A DNA stretch of 64,000 bases from Brevibacillus migulae (GCF_004521915.1 NZ_SDKD01000006.1:185800-249799), one strand, 5' to 3'; shown: positions 17,728 to 26,930, counted from the first letter of the stretch. Program-made: numbers and translations. Notes: a model not told the origin generated them from the sequence alone.

Positions 17728-18810
17728 TTGAAAAAAATCACATTCATTTCGTGCTCACTGCTTGCGCTTGGTGCTCTCTATTTTATTGGAATCGAAAAGG
17801 CCGGCCAGCTCTTTAAGCCTACAGCAGCCGCTTCTGCGACACTCCCGCGTGGAAGCAGCCCTATAGGTACGTCTGCGGATAAAGCTCATACTCAGGGAGT
17901 CGCCCCTGCAGCACAACAATCGCTTCTATCGTCCGTGATGAAATCGGCGCAATCAGGTCGCATCCTCGAGGGCCCCTTTCAATTGGAAAAAACGATGTTT
18001 GAGGATGTCACAGCCAAGTGGGGCGAACCGGAGCAGACCTTTTCAGCCAATGGCATCAGCTACGCTTCCTATTTGAAAGGACACCATACGATCATCGGGT
18101 ACAACAAAGGGATGCAGGTCGTAGATATTCAGCTCTTTGATCCTCGCTTCTCCTCCATCCAGGAAACCGAGGTGATCCAGACACTGGGCCAACCCGCCTC
18201 TACCCAGGACCTAAGCGGACTCATCACCTACACCTACCCTGTGGATGACGGAGACAGGTTGCTTGTAAGCATGGAACAGCCTGCCAATGCCCCCGCAAAG
18301 GTGGTTACGTCCATCCGTCTTCTCTCCCCCGTGGGTATGCGCAATATCATGGCCATCGGCAGCAATCTCGAACTGGCAGAAGGGACGCGCTACCTCGCCA
18401 CGCAAGGAAAGGTGCTGGGCAGTGACTCCCCGGTTGGACAGACCGTGTTCGAGACGGTGGAAAAAGAATGGGGACCACCCTATGCATCCAAAACGTCTCA
18501 AGGGATCACATATGCCAGCTACCCGTTACAGGGGATCGTCATCGGCTACAATAAAGGCATGCAGATCGTGGAGGAGCGTTCCTATGATCTGCGCCTGCGT
18601 GAGCTGACTCGCAGCGAGATCAAAAAGGTGTATGGCGAACCCAAGGAAACACGTACGTTCGGCGATCAAATCATCGATGTGTATCCGCTATCGGATCGTT
18701 ACGAGGTGAAAATGGTCTATGCGCGCCCTACCAGCCAAAAACCTGATCCTCATGTCGACCATATGAACGTGCTGTATCCAAAAGGCTTTGTGAATTTGAT
18801 GCTGCAGTAG
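17728..18810 (+). CDS. Exported protein with two DUF4309 (YjgB-like) repeats
   Basis: A 360-residue protein with an N-terminal signal or anchor (residues 1-22) and a Ser/Ala/Pro-rich linker, then two homologous domains of about 110 residues. The first contains ISYASYLKGHHTIIGYNKGMQVV and the second ITYASYPLQGIVIGYNKGMQIV, each followed by a conserved Y..PVDD/YPLSD strand. This is the DUF4309 family (YjgB), duplicated here; single-domain members are common. Function unknown. The start is a TTG 7 bases after AGGAGG. It stands alone between yvaF and a terminator. Confidence 0.8.
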   Translation: MKKITFISCSLLALGALYFIGIEKAGQLFKPTAAASATLPRGSSPIGTSADKAHTQGVAPAAQQSLLSSVMKSAQSGRILEGPFQLEKTMFEDVTAKWGEPEQTFSANGISYASYLKGHHTIIGYNKGMQVVDIQLFDPRFSSIQETEVIQTLGQPASTQDLSGLITYTYPVDDGDRLLVSMEQPANAPAKVVTSIRLLSPVGMRNIMAIGSNLELAEGTRYLATQGKVLGSDSPVGQTVFETVEKEWGPPYASKTSQGITYASYPLQGIVIGYNKGMQIVEERSYDLRLRELTRSEIKKVYGEPKETRTFGDQIIDVYPLSDRYEVKMVYARPTSQKPDPHVDHMNVLYPKGFVNLMLQ

Positions 18811-18830
18811 GCAAGCTCCTTGTAAATTCT

Positions 18831-18858
18831 CCCCCTTCTATCAAAGGGGGGTTTTTTT
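18831..18858 (+). terminator. Terminator of the DUF4309 gene
   Basis: CCCCCTT (18831) / AAGGGGG (18844) stem followed by seven T. The next 175 bases up to the degV-family gene hold no further gene that I can see. Confidence 0.85.
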
Positions 18859-19034
18859 ATGAAATTGTTCGAAAGTAGTAATAATTTGACGTAGGCTTTC
18901 CTTGCTTTTCGTTATATGATGAAGCTGAACCTGTTTTTCAGCCATATTGACAACAGGCAAGAAATACCATCAATCAGTTCCCATGCATCTACCCGCCTGA
19001 TCTGCCGAAATATGACCGAAACGAGGAACCATTC

Positions 19035-19880
19035 ATGAAAAAGAAAATCGCCTGGATTACCGACAGCACCGCCTACATTCCGGAGGACTGGGAAGGCAAG
19101 CATGATGTTCATGTTGTCCCTTTATCCATCAGTTTTGAGACGGAAACTTTCGAAGACGGGATTGATCTTTTGCCCGACCAATTATATGAGCGCTTACAAA
19201 AATCCGAAACGGCCCCCAAAACATCGCAGCCGTCTATCGGAAAATTCGTGCAACTCTATGAAAAACTAAAAGAAGAGTACGAATGTGCTATAGCCGTCCA
19301 CATTTCCAGCAAGCTGAGCGGCACGCTGAATACGAGCAAGCAGGCAGCGGAAATCGCCAATTTTCCTGTAGAAGTTATCGATTCCAAAATACTGTCCTAT
19401 CCGCTCACCCTGTTGATCAAAAAGGGCATGAAGCTGACTGAGGACAATCTTGATTTTCAAAAAATCGCCTCTCTCCTCCGTGACGAGGTGGAAAAGTTTG
19501 AAAACTACTTCCTCGTCGGCAGCCTTGAACAGCTTTACAAGGGCGGAAGGTTGACCGGTGTCCAATATTTTCTCGGCAACCTGCTGCAGATCAGACCGAT
19601 CATCCATGTCAAAGATGGACTTTTTGAAGTCTATGAGAAAGTCCGCTCCGAGGGAAAAGCGATCAAACGCATGCTCGAGCAGCTGGATGAAGCGAAAAAA
19701 GCCAACAAAGTCAGCAACATCCAGATCCTCCACGGCAACGTGCTGGACAAAGCCCTGGCCTTGAAAGCGAAAATCCAGGAAAAGTATCATGACATTCCGA
19801 TCATGATCGGACCGATCAGCTCCACCATCGCGGTGCATGCCGGCGAAGGCACGCTCGCGATTGCCTGGATCAATGACTAA
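19035..19880 (+). CDS. DegV-family fatty-acid-binding protein
   Basis: DegV (FakB-like) fold of 281 residues. FakB proteins present fatty acids to the kinase FakA for phosphorylation and phospholipid synthesis. Seen here: the N-terminal ITDSTAYIP, the DGIDLLPDQLYERL segment with the usual TSQPS motif, SSKLSGTLNTSKQAA and YKGGRLTG, which line the fatty-acid pocket in family structures. An RBS (ACGAGGA) precedes the ATG. There is no fakA gene in the window. The lipid specificity cannot be told. Confidence 0.9.
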   Translation: MKKKIAWITDSTAYIPEDWEGKHDVHVVPLSISFETETFEDGIDLLPDQLYERLQKSETAPKTSQPSIGKFVQLYEKLKEEYECAIAVHISSKLSGTLNTSKQAAEIANFPVEVIDSKILSYPLTLLIKKGMKLTEDNLDFQKIASLLRDEVEKFENYFLVGSLEQLYKGGRLTGVQYFLGNLLQIRPIIHVKDGLFEVYEKVRSEGKAIKRMLEQLDEAKKANKVSNIQILHGNVLDKALALKAKIQEKYHDIPIMIGPISSTIAVHAGEGTLAIAWIND

Positions 19881-19883
19881 AGA

Positions 19884-19927
19884 AAAAGCTCGTCTTTCTC
19901 ATTTTCAAATGAGGGACGAGCTTTTTT
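19884..19927. terminator. Bidirectional terminator between degV-type gene and 19950-20663 gene
   Basis: AAAAGCTCGTC / GACGAGCTTTT stem of at least 10 bp with an inner CTCATTT / AAATGAG stem. There is a T tract on both strands, and it serves two convergent genes. Confidence 0.85.
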
Positions 19928-19949
19928 GCACTACATCATTTTTGCGACA

Positions 19950-20663
19950 TTAATGAAAGTCAAAAAGTGTAGGAAACCCGGTTTTAACTCCCTTGTGCTC
20001 AATGATAATCGCCAGATATGGCAAAGAGGTTTTATCCCCTTTCTTAATCACACCGAAATATTGCGTATTGTCGGGAAATTCTAGATACACATGGGAAACT
20101 CGATCCTCTTCTATTTCGCTGTAATGCCATTTGATTCCGTTTTCGTAAGCGGCCTTCGAAGCAAGCCATTCCGCATTTTTAATCGGAATCCCTTGTTCGT
20201 CCAACGCCCACGTCAGAAACATCAAATCTCCATCGTATACGCTCATCTTTTCAGGCGGTCTGTTTACGTACTTTCTTACCTTTTCCTGTAACTGGGCATC
20301 TTCTGAAAAGGAATAGTATCCGACCACTTCCTCAAATTGACTTTCAAGTTGTACCCGTTCGCGGCTTTCTTTCCAATCTTGTATCGTATAAGGAGGCAAA
20401 AAGTGAACGAAGAAAAAGGTCGCGATTGCGAAAAGCAGCGTCATTACCTTAATGCGTTGATTGGGTACAGTCCGGCGAAATAATAGGTAAAACGCAATCG
20501 CGATACCCAGAGGAAATACAAAAGCTTCAAAACGGAAAAAGAAGAACGCAGACAAAAAGTAGAGGATGATTTTCCCCCAAAACCCTTTCTCTTCGCTTCG
20601 TTCCTGTAACGCGAGCACAATCATTAGCAGCAGAAAAAGTACCGCGATAACCCACCCTAGCAT
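19950..20663 (-). CDS. Membrane protein of unknown function
   Basis: A 237-residue protein. Three or four hydrophobic helices fill the N-terminal 90 residues, and the rest is a soluble domain starting around ESRERVQLESQFEE and ending in a beta-rich part (YLEFPDNTQYFGVIKKGDK). I do not recognise a family. The RBS GGAAGGGG lies 9 bases upstream of the ATG. It is convergent with the degV-type gene and 98 bases downstream of the purine permease stop. In that gap a T-rich run (minus strand) follows the permease but no clear hairpin is seen. Confidence 0.65.
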   Translation of the reverse strand: MLGWVIAVLFLLLMIVLALQERSEEKGFWGKIILYFLSAFFFFRFEAFVFPLGIAIAFYLLFRRTVPNQRIKVMTLLFAIATFFFVHFLPPYTIQDWKESRERVQLESQFEEVVGYYSFSEDAQLQEKVRKYVNRPPEKMSVYDGDLMFLTWALDEQGIPIKNAEWLASKAAYENGIKWHYSEIEEDRVSHVYLEFPDNTQYFGVIKKGDKTSLPYLAIIIEHKGVKTGFPTLFDFH

Positions 20664-20761
20664 CCATTCATTCCCCTTCCTCTCCTTCTATGCTACATAA
20701 AACGGAGAGGAAAAAAAAGGAAAAAAACACGCACTCGCCTGAATGGATGGCTCTTTACCTC

Positions 20762-22051
20762 CTAATGTGCCGGAAAATACACCATCTGAATGACAAAAAT
20801 CACCCCAAATACATACAAAATCGGATGCACCTCACGCCCCTTCCCGCTGACCAGCTTCATCAGCGGATAGGTAATGAACCCGATGGCGATTCCGGTCGCA
20901 ATGCTGGACGTAAGCGGCATGCTCAACAGGATCGCAAAGGCGGGAAAGGCTTCGTCAAACGTATGCCAGTCAATCCGGGCAAGTCCTTCCATCATGAAGC
21001 AGCCGACGATGATCAGGACAGGAGCGGTAATCGCCGAGACGGAAGAGATGGCGCTGATCGCAGGCGAGAAAAACATGGACAGGAGAAAAAGAAGGCTGAC
21101 GACCAATGCGGTTAAACCCGACCTTCCCCCTGCTGCCACTCCTGCGGACGATTCGATGTAGGCGCTGGATGGACTGGTGCCCAGCGTTGCCCCGACCGTC
21201 GTAGCCAACGCATCAGCCATCAAGGCAGCTTTCGCTCTTGGGAATGTTCCGTCTTTCATGATCCCTGCCTGTTCCGCTACCCCGATCATCGTCCCCGTCG
21301 TATCAAAAATGGTCACCAGCAGAAATGCAAAGACCACCGTGTAGAGACCGTGTTGAAAGACCCCGGGCAGATCCATATCAAAAAAGTCAGGTGTGGGCGG
21401 CACGGAAACCACGCCTTTGAAGCTGAGCATGCCTGCGAGGTACCCGGCCACTGCAGTGACGACCATCCCGATGAACAGGGCGCCATTCACCCGCCGCGCC
21501 ATGAGAATCAGTGTCAAAAACAGACCCGCCAGCGTCAGCAGCGTGGCAGGCTGATGCAAATCGCCAAACCCGACCATCGTCGCAGGGTTCGCTACGACGA
21601 TGCCGGACATCCGCAAGCCGATGAAGGCGATAAACAAGCCAATTCCGGAGGTGATCCCGTATTTCAGCGAGCTGGGAATCGATTGGATCAACGTCTCCCG
21701 CAGCCGGGTAAAGCTTAGCAGGATAAAGATCAGACCAGCGAGAAAGACCGTACCAAACACCATCTGGTAAGAGACCCCGTGAGAAGCGACGACACTCGCA
21801 AAGTACGCATTCATCCCCATCCCGGGTGCAATCGCGATGGGATGCTTGGCAAACAAAGCCATGATGCCCGTACCGAGGGCGGCGGAAAGGATCGTTGCCA
21901 TAAAGACTTGTTCAAACGGCACGCCTGCGGAGGAAAGGATCGATGGGTTCACCACGACAATATAGACCATCGTCAAGAAGGTAGTCACCCCAGCGATGAT
22001 CTCCGTTCGCACGGTCGTGTTTCGTTCCTTTAAGCCAAAAAATCGCTCCAT
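20762..22051 (-). CDS. NCS2-family purine permease (AzgA/PbuG type)
   Basis: Proton-coupled nucleobase importer of the AzgA branch (adenine, guanine, hypoxanthine). Multiple membrane helices fit the fold. Family motifs: GVTTFLTMVYIVVVNPSIL at the N-terminus, APGMGMNAYFA, FDTTGTMIGVAEQAG and GTSPSSAYIESSAGVAAGGRSGLTA. The start is the ATG at 22051, four bases after AAGGAGGTGG. The upstream ATG at 22105 would place this RBS inside the gene. No purine riboswitch core is visible in the 135 bases upstream. Confidence 0.92.
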   Translation of the reverse strand: MERFFGLKERNTTVRTEIIAGVTTFLTMVYIVVVNPSILSSAGVPFEQVFMATILSAALGTGIMALFAKHPIAIAPGMGMNAYFASVVASHGVSYQMVFGTVFLAGLIFILLSFTRLRETLIQSIPSSLKYGITSGIGLFIAFIGLRMSGIVVANPATMVGFGDLHQPATLLTLAGLFLTLILMARRVNGALFIGMVVTAVAGYLAGMLSFKGVVSVPPTPDFFDMDLPGVFQHGLYTVVFAFLLVTIFDTTGTMIGVAEQAGIMKDGTFPRAKAALMADALATTVGATLGTSPSSAYIESSAGVAAGGRSGLTALVVSLLFLLSMFFSPAISAISSVSAITAPVLIIVGCFMMEGLARIDWHTFDEAFPAFAILLSMPLTSSIATGIAIGFITYPLMKLVSGKGREVHPILYVFGVIFVIQMVYFPAH

Positions 22052-22145
22052 ACAGCCACCTCCTTGTTGAAAAACCGTCACTTTTGTTTTTTCATTATTT
22101 GTCAACCGTCTGCTTTCAATACCTGATCTTTCCTTCTCCGCGCAT

Positions 22146-22180
22146 AAAAAAGGCCCTATCCGGTACGGTCCAGATAGGGC
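22146..22180 (-). terminator. Terminator of the BASS symporter gene
   Basis: On the minus strand GCCCTATCTGG / CCGGATAGGGC form a strong stem, then CTTTTTT. Confidence 0.85.
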
Positions 22181-22186
22181 TTCTTG

Positions 22187-23143
22187 TCAGCCTTTTATCG
22201 TTTTATCCGATGCTTGTGTATTCTTCATTCGGCTAAAGATGGTAGCGGCAATCGGTCCCGAGATATTGTGCCAGACGCTGAAAATGGCGCTCGGTACGGC
22301 TGCCAGCGGCGAGAAATGGGCGTTGGCGATCGCTACACCCAATCCGGAATTTTGCATCCCTACCTCGATGGACAGAGCTTTCTGCTTCGCCACATCCATC
22401 TTGAACAGCTTGGCAAACAAAAACCCAAGCAGCAAGCCCAACCCGTTATGCAGGATCACAACGGCAAAAATCAGCAAACCGGTCTGGGCGATTTTCGCTT
22501 GGTTCGCACCCACGACAGCGGCCACGATCGCTACGATCGCCACTGTGGACACCAGCGGCATCGCTTTTGCACCTGCCTCTGCCGGCTTCCTGAAAAACGT
22601 TTTCACAATAAAACCGAGAACAATCGGAATGATGACAATTTGCAGGATCGACCACAGCAGACTCATCGCATCGACAGGCACCCATTGGCTGGCAAACAGC
22701 AGGATCAAGCCCGGTGTCACGACTGGAGCCAACAAGGTAGTTACAGATGTAATCGCTACGGAGAGCGGCACATCGCCTTTTGCCAGATACGTCATGACGT
22801 TGGAGGCGGTTCCGCCTGGACAGCAGCCCACCAGGATGACGCCTACCGCTACTTCAGGGGCCAGATTCAACCCTTTCGCAAGGCCAAAGGCAAGCAGCGG
22901 CATGATCAAAAACTGACCGAGCACACCAATCCCTACATCAAGCGGACGTTTCAGCACTTCACGGAAATCTGCCGGGGAGACGGCCAGCCCCATCCCGAAC
23001 ATGACAATGCCAAGGAGCGGCGTGATGTATTTGGCAATCCATTTGAACGAATCCGGTGAAAAGAAAGCCAATCCCGCAAATAATAATACCCATACCGCAA
23101 ATGTTTTTCCGACAAAATTGCCGATTCTCTCTAATGTTTCCAC
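22187..23143 (-). CDS. Bile acid:sodium symporter family (BASS/YocS) transporter
   Basis: Ten-helix sodium-coupled carrier of the BASS superfamily. Bacterial members carry organic acids such as pantoate, pyruvate or sulphonates. Features seen: FGMGLAVSPADF in helix 2, the GCCPGGTASNVMTYLAKGDVPLS crossing, and EVGMQNSGLGVAIA in the C-terminal half, which contains the sodium-site residues. I prefer the GTG at 23143, which lies 10 bases after AAGGGGA. The GTG at 23152 would be only two bases from it. It forms a single-gene unit between its terminator and the MocR-type gene. Confidence 0.87.
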   Translation of the reverse strand: METLERIGNFVGKTFAVWVLLFAGLAFFSPDSFKWIAKYITPLLGIVMFGMGLAVSPADFREVLKRPLDVGIGVLGQFLIMPLLAFGLAKGLNLAPEVAVGVILVGCCPGGTASNVMTYLAKGDVPLSVAITSVTTLLAPVVTPGLILLFASQWVPVDAMSLLWSILQIVIIPIVLGFIVKTFFRKPAEAGAKAMPLVSTVAIVAIVAAVVGANQAKIAQTGLLIFAVVILHNGLGLLLGFLFAKLFKMDVAKQKALSIEVGMQNSGLGVAIANAHFSPLAAVPSAIFSVWHNISGPIAATIFSRMKNTQASDKTIKG

Positions 23144-23264
23144 GGTTCCCACTTCCCCTTACGAAATATTTAGTTAATTCACACATTATACTGCTAACTG
23201 GAAATAATGCAATGTAGTAAGAATCTTTATATGATTAGGAAAAATAGGACCTGGTCACAAAAGC

Positions 23265-24677
23265 CTAAGAAAACCATACCTGATGCAAACTTGCGATTCC
23301 TGGATCGATGTCGTCGATGTCTATCCCGCCGAAGCCGAAAATAAATTCTTTTCGTTCTGTCGGCACATGCCACGTGTAAGCCGCCGAAGCGATGCGGATG
23401 CCTGCATCCTTTGCTTCCTGCAGCAATGCGGCCTCCGGCTTTGGGCTATCCACTCGCAGCAGCAGATGAAACCCCGCCCCCCTGCCGATGATGTGCCCAC
23501 GCTCCTGAAAATGATCCTGGATCGATGCGACGAGCCGGTCATGCTTCCTGCGATAAATGTTTCTCATTTTGCGGACATGTCTCTCCCAATGCCCTTCCTG
23601 CATGAATAATTGCAGCGTCTGCTGATGCAAGGGGGACGATGATTGCTCAAACAGCGTCTCCCAATAAAACCTGCGAAAATCATCCAGCAGGATAGCGGGC
23701 AACACCATGTAATTGATGCAAAGCGCAGGAGCCAAAGACTGTGAAAATCCGCCCAGATAAATGACGCGTGAGTCCGGAAGCAAACCCTGCAAGGACGGAA
23801 TCGGCCGTCCCTGATAGCGGAATTCCCCATCGTAATCATCCTCGATGACAAAGCCGTCGACCTTTTCCGCCCACTCCAGCAGCTGCAGCCGTTTGCCGAT
23901 CGGCAGCATCATGCCCTGCGGATATTGATGCGAAGGCGACACGTAAGCAAGCTGTACGTCATGCTTGTACAGCTCTTCAACTGATAAGCCATCCTCTTCC
24001 AAAGCGATGGGGACCACGTCATAGCCCCGCTGGCGAAATGTCGAGGAAACCAGCGGGTACCCTGGATTTTCTACACCGATGCCTGTTGCATACGATTTCA
24101 AGATCTGGGCCAAAAACGAGAGCAACAGATGCTGCTCAGCTCCGACCACGATCTGCTCCGGTGAACACTTGACCCCGCGAAAATGATACAGGTAGCGAGC
24201 AATCTCTTGGCGAAGTCCCAGCTCCCCCTGCGGATCCCCGTAAAACAAAAGCTCCTTGGAGTCCGGATGGAGCACTCGCTGAAAGAGCCTCCTCCATGTA
24301 CGGAAAGGGAATACCCGAAAGTCATTTTTGGATACGTGAAAATCGTAACGGTAACGCCTCCCGCTCCATAGCAGATGGTCAGAAGCAGCGTTTGTCTCCC
24401 GCTTTTCCTCTCCCAGACGCATATACGGTTCGGGCAGGTGCTGCACATAATACCCGCGTTTCGGCTTGCTTTCAATAAAGCCTTCCGCGATCAGCTGCTG
24501 GTAAGCCAATTCCACCGGGGTTGTGCTGATCGCCAATAGATCCGCCAGCTTGCGAATCGAGGGAAGCCGACTCCCCACCGCCAATTGTCCAGAAGAGATT
24601 TCCTGCTTGATCGTTTCATAGAGCTGCACATAATGAGGCAATGGACTGTGCTCGTCCCATCTTGGCATCAGAAGCAT
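23265..24677 (-). CDS. MocR/GabR-type regulator with a degenerate aminotransferase domain
   Basis: GntR winged helix (residues 10-80, SRLPSIRKLADLLAISTTPVELAYQQL) fused to a fold-type I aminotransferase domain (about 110-465). In MocR proteins such as GabR this domain binds PLP as effector. Here the Schiff-base lysine is a glutamine: the motif reads GGFSQSLAP with Q313 at the place of GabR Lys312. The phosphate-binding arginine seven residues later is Cys320, and the GFAR motif near the C-terminus is GFGG. IEDDYD and SPSHQYP are kept. The protein is full length, so it is not a pseudogene, but it probably does not bind PLP covalently. It is divergent from the GNAT gene, its likely target. RBS GGGAGGA. 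Confidence 0.88.
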   Translation of the reverse strand: MLLMPRWDEHSPLPHYVQLYETIKQEISSGQLAVGSRLPSIRKLADLLAISTTPVELAYQQLIAEGFIESKPKRGYYVQHLPEPYMRLGEEKRETNAASDHLLWSGRRYRYDFHVSKNDFRVFPFRTWRRLFQRVLHPDSKELLFYGDPQGELGLRQEIARYLYHFRGVKCSPEQIVVGAEQHLLLSFLAQILKSYATGIGVENPGYPLVSSTFRQRGYDVVPIALEEDGLSVEELYKHDVQLAYVSPSHQYPQGMMLPIGKRLQLLEWAEKVDGFVIEDDYDGEFRYQGRPIPSLQGLLPDSRVIYLGGFSQSLAPALCINYMVLPAILLDDFRRFYWETLFEQSSSPLHQQTLQLFMQEGHWERHVRKMRNIYRRKHDRLVASIQDHFQERGHIIGRGAGFHLLLRVDSPKPEAALLQEAKDAGIRIASAAYTWHVPTERKEFIFGFGGIDIDDIDPGIASLHQVWFS

Positions 24678-24786
24678 CTGACCTATCCTCCCATGATATC
24701 TGTCCTTTTCTTTTCGCCAAAACTGTCTATTTTCTGAGTATACACATTTTGGCTATAGTATAAAAAACAAAAGGAGAGACATCGCT

Positions 24787-25365
24787 ATGTCAACAGGTCA
24801 CACGGAAAATCGCCCGGTTCGTTTTTTGGAGGGTAAGAACGTCTATCTGCGCCCGATCAACACCGAGGACACCGAGCTGTATTTCCACATGCTCTTTGAC
24901 CGGGAAGGACGCAGACTGACCGGGACTCAGCACAGCTTTACCAAGGACCAGATTCACCGCTATATCGAAGCAAAAGGACAAGACTCCTCCGGCATTTTGC
25001 TGTTCATCGCGTTGAAAGAAACAGATGAGATCATTGGCGACATCGCCCTGCAGGACTTCGACCGCAACAATCGCAACTGCAACATCCGGCTCATGATCGA
25101 CAGCGCCCGTTTCCAGGGAAAGGGCTATGGCAGCGAAGCGATGCTGTTGATGCTCGACTACGGCTTCGGCATTTGCAATATGCATCGGATCGAACTGAAT
25201 GTATTTTCCTATAATGAACGCGCCATTCATGTTTACGAAAAGCTCGGCTTCAGGCGGGAAGGAATTCAACGCGAAGCCCTTTATTACAACCATGCGTATC
25301 ACGATTCCATCCTCATGGCGATGCTGGAAGACGAGTACCGGGCCGTGCATTTGCAGAAAAAGTAA
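24787..25365 (+). CDS. GNAT-family N-acetyltransferase (RimJ/RimL-like)
   Basis: Acetyl-CoA-dependent acetyltransferase of 192 residues. It starts with the typical NVYLRPINTEDTE, has the acetyl-CoA loop RFQGKGYGSEAM (Q/R-x-x-G-x-G/A variant) near 110 and the closing ELNVFSYNERAIHVYEKLGFRREG. Sub-family members acetylate ribosomal proteins, spermidine or small amines; the acceptor is not evident. RBS AAAGGAGAG. It is divergent from the MocR-type regulator with 109 bases between. The -10-like TATAGTATAAA at about 24756 has only a poor -35, in line with activator control. Confidence 0.88.
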   Translation: MSTGHTENRPVRFLEGKNVYLRPINTEDTELYFHMLFDREGRRLTGTQHSFTKDQIHRYIEAKGQDSSGILLFIALKETDEIIGDIALQDFDRNNRNCNIRLMIDSARFQGKGYGSEAMLLMLDYGFGICNMHRIELNVFSYNERAIHVYEKLGFRREGIQREALYYNHAYHDSILMAMLEDEYRAVHLQKK

Positions 25366-25380
25366 TGTCCGACCGCTGTA

Positions 25381-25416
25381 AAAACCATCCTTTCCAGAAG
25401 GATGGTTTTGTTTTTG
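25381..25416 (+). terminator. Terminator of the GNAT gene
   Basis: AAACCATCCTT / AAGGATGGTTT 11-bp perfect stem with a TTTTGTTTTTG tail. Confidence 0.9.
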
Positions 25417-25488
25417 TATGGCCCTTTTTGCCAACGGGAAAACTATCGGAACCATCACACTGCCATTTGATAAAAGGGGTACTCACGC

Positions 25489-26733
25489 ATGAATCTGCAC
25501 AACGGAACCTACTACTGGCTGGAAACACTCCCCCATCCCCCTGTGTATCCCCGCCTAGCCCAGGATATTTCGTGCGATATTCTGATCATCGGCGCCGGGA
25601 TTGCCGGGGCACAGTGCGCCTATTGGCTTCGTGATTCGGGCCTGAATGTCGTACTCGTGGAGAAAAACCGGGTGGGCTCTGGCGGGACTTCCGCTAACAC
25701 TGCCTTCATCCAGCATGCAGGCGAAAAAATGGCCCATCAGCTGGTCAACAGCTTTGGCGAGGAATTGGCGTTCCGGCATCTGCGTCTGTGCAAGGAGGCA
25801 ATCGATCACCTGGAACAGGCCGCCGCGCAGATGAGCATCGACTCTTCATTCGCCCGCAGAAGCAGCCTTTATACCGCCAGTCAGCCAAACGATGTGGAGA
25901 AGCTCGAGAAGGACTACAAGCTTTTGCGCGACCTCGGCTTTGCGATTGATTTCCTTACCGAGGATGAGATTGCTGCCCGCTACCCCTTCCGTCGCCATGC
26001 TGCTCTTTACTGCCGCGATGATGCCGAATTGAACCCGCTTGCCTATACCCATGGTTTGATCGCGCTGGCTGCCGGCACGGGGACACACGTGTATGAGCAG
26101 ACGAGAGTGACCGGCAAACATTATGAAAAGGATGCCGTCATTTATCGCACCGATACCGGGCATACGATCAGGGCCAAGCATGTCATTCTGGCGGCAGGCT
26201 ATGAAAATATGCGGATCAAAGCGGAGAAAAATGCGATGCTGATCGCTACCTATGCCACAGTGACCACCCCTGTCGCCGAATCGCTTTTGCGCCAGCACTG
26301 GCATGAGCGTTCGCTGATCTGGGAAACCGCGGATGACTATATCTATATGCGGACAACGCCGGACAATCGGGTCATCATCGGCGGCCTCGATGAACGTGTG
26401 TACCACATCAATCGGAATGACGCGCTTCGGCTGCATAAATCGGAGAAGCTGATTCAGGAATTCAACAAGCTCTTTCCCGGCATTGCCGTCCAAGCCGAGT
26501 ATGCGGCAGCAGCCTACTACGGAGGAACGCATGACGGGCTTCCGATCATTGGCATGTACACTGATTTCCCGCGCTGTACGTTTTTCGATTCGTATGGGGA
26601 TAACGGCATTGTTTACAGCATGGTGCTGTCCAAGATCGTACGGGATGTCTTGGTCAACGGAGAAAGTGCGGATCTGGATCTCTACCGACAAGATCGCCCG
26701 CTTTTAAAGAACAAACAACCCATTCTCGTCTGA
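25489..26733 (+). CDS. FAD-dependent amine/amino-acid oxidoreductase (DAO family)
   Basis: A 414-residue flavoprotein of the D-amino-acid oxidase/glycine oxidase-like family. The dinucleotide-binding motif GAGIAGAQCAYWL lies at about 36-48 and ends in an acidic LVEK. RVGSGGTSANTAFIQH follows as FAD contact. The second glycine-rich strand is HVILAAGYE, and the C-terminal flavin contact is YYGGTHDGLPIIG. Related bacterial proteins often carry a C-terminal Rieske domain; this one ends before it, so electron transfer must differ. Substrate unknown. The RBS AAAGGGG lies 9 bases before the ATG. Single gene between two terminators. Confidence 0.85.
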   Translation: MNLHNGTYYWLETLPHPPVYPRLAQDISCDILIIGAGIAGAQCAYWLRDSGLNVVLVEKNRVGSGGTSANTAFIQHAGEKMAHQLVNSFGEELAFRHLRLCKEAIDHLEQAAAQMSIDSSFARRSSLYTASQPNDVEKLEKDYKLLRDLGFAIDFLTEDEIAARYPFRRHAALYCRDDAELNPLAYTHGLIALAAGTGTHVYEQTRVTGKHYEKDAVIYRTDTGHTIRAKHVILAAGYENMRIKAEKNAMLIATYATVTTPVAESLLRQHWHERSLIWETADDYIYMRTTPDNRVIIGGLDERVYHINRNDALRLHKSEKLIQEFNKLFPGIAVQAEYAAAAYYGGTHDGLPIIGMYTDFPRCTFFDSYGDNGIVYSMVLSKIVRDVLVNGESADLDLYRQDRPLLKNKQPILV

Positions 26734-26741
26734 CTGGTGGA

Positions 26742-26773
26742 AGCCGCAAGCCTCTCAATGAGCGGCTTTTTTA
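26742..26773 (+). terminator. Terminator of the FAD oxidoreductase gene
   Basis: AGCCGC / GCGGCT stem with a 14-base loop, then TTTTTTA. Confidence 0.75.
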
Positions 26774-26792
26774 TTTGCTCATCGATTGATGA

Positions 26793-26821
26793 TTGACAGT
26801 GACCATGACGTTAGGTAGTAT
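26793..26821 (+). promoter_or_regulatory. Promoter of the IMPase-like gene
   Basis: Perfect TTGACA (26793-26798), 17-base spacer, TAGTAT (26816-26821). The -10 is the left arm of an inverted repeat. Confidence 0.55.
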
Positions 26822-26834
26822 TTTATCATACTAC
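26815..26834. promoter_or_regulatory. Operator-like palindrome over the -10
   Basis: GTAGTAT / ATACTAC, 7-bp arms with a 6-base spacer. A related site GTATTT-AA-AAATAC lies at 26892-26905, inside a second GTAGTATTT, just before the RBS region. Two such sites flanking the 5' leader suggest repressor binding by an unidentified protein. Confidence 0.45.
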
Positions 26835-26930
26835 TCATCTCGAAATTAACGTTTACGCACCTGCGTCTTTTTTTGCGTCGTTACCTTAGTAGTATTTAAA
26901 AATACCAATAAAGTGAGGATGAATCGAACC

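Noticed and set aside
22052..22186. Purine riboswitch upstream of the NCS2 permease
   Set aside because: No guanine/adenine aptamer core or its conserved loops can be seen, only AT-rich sequence and an RBS.
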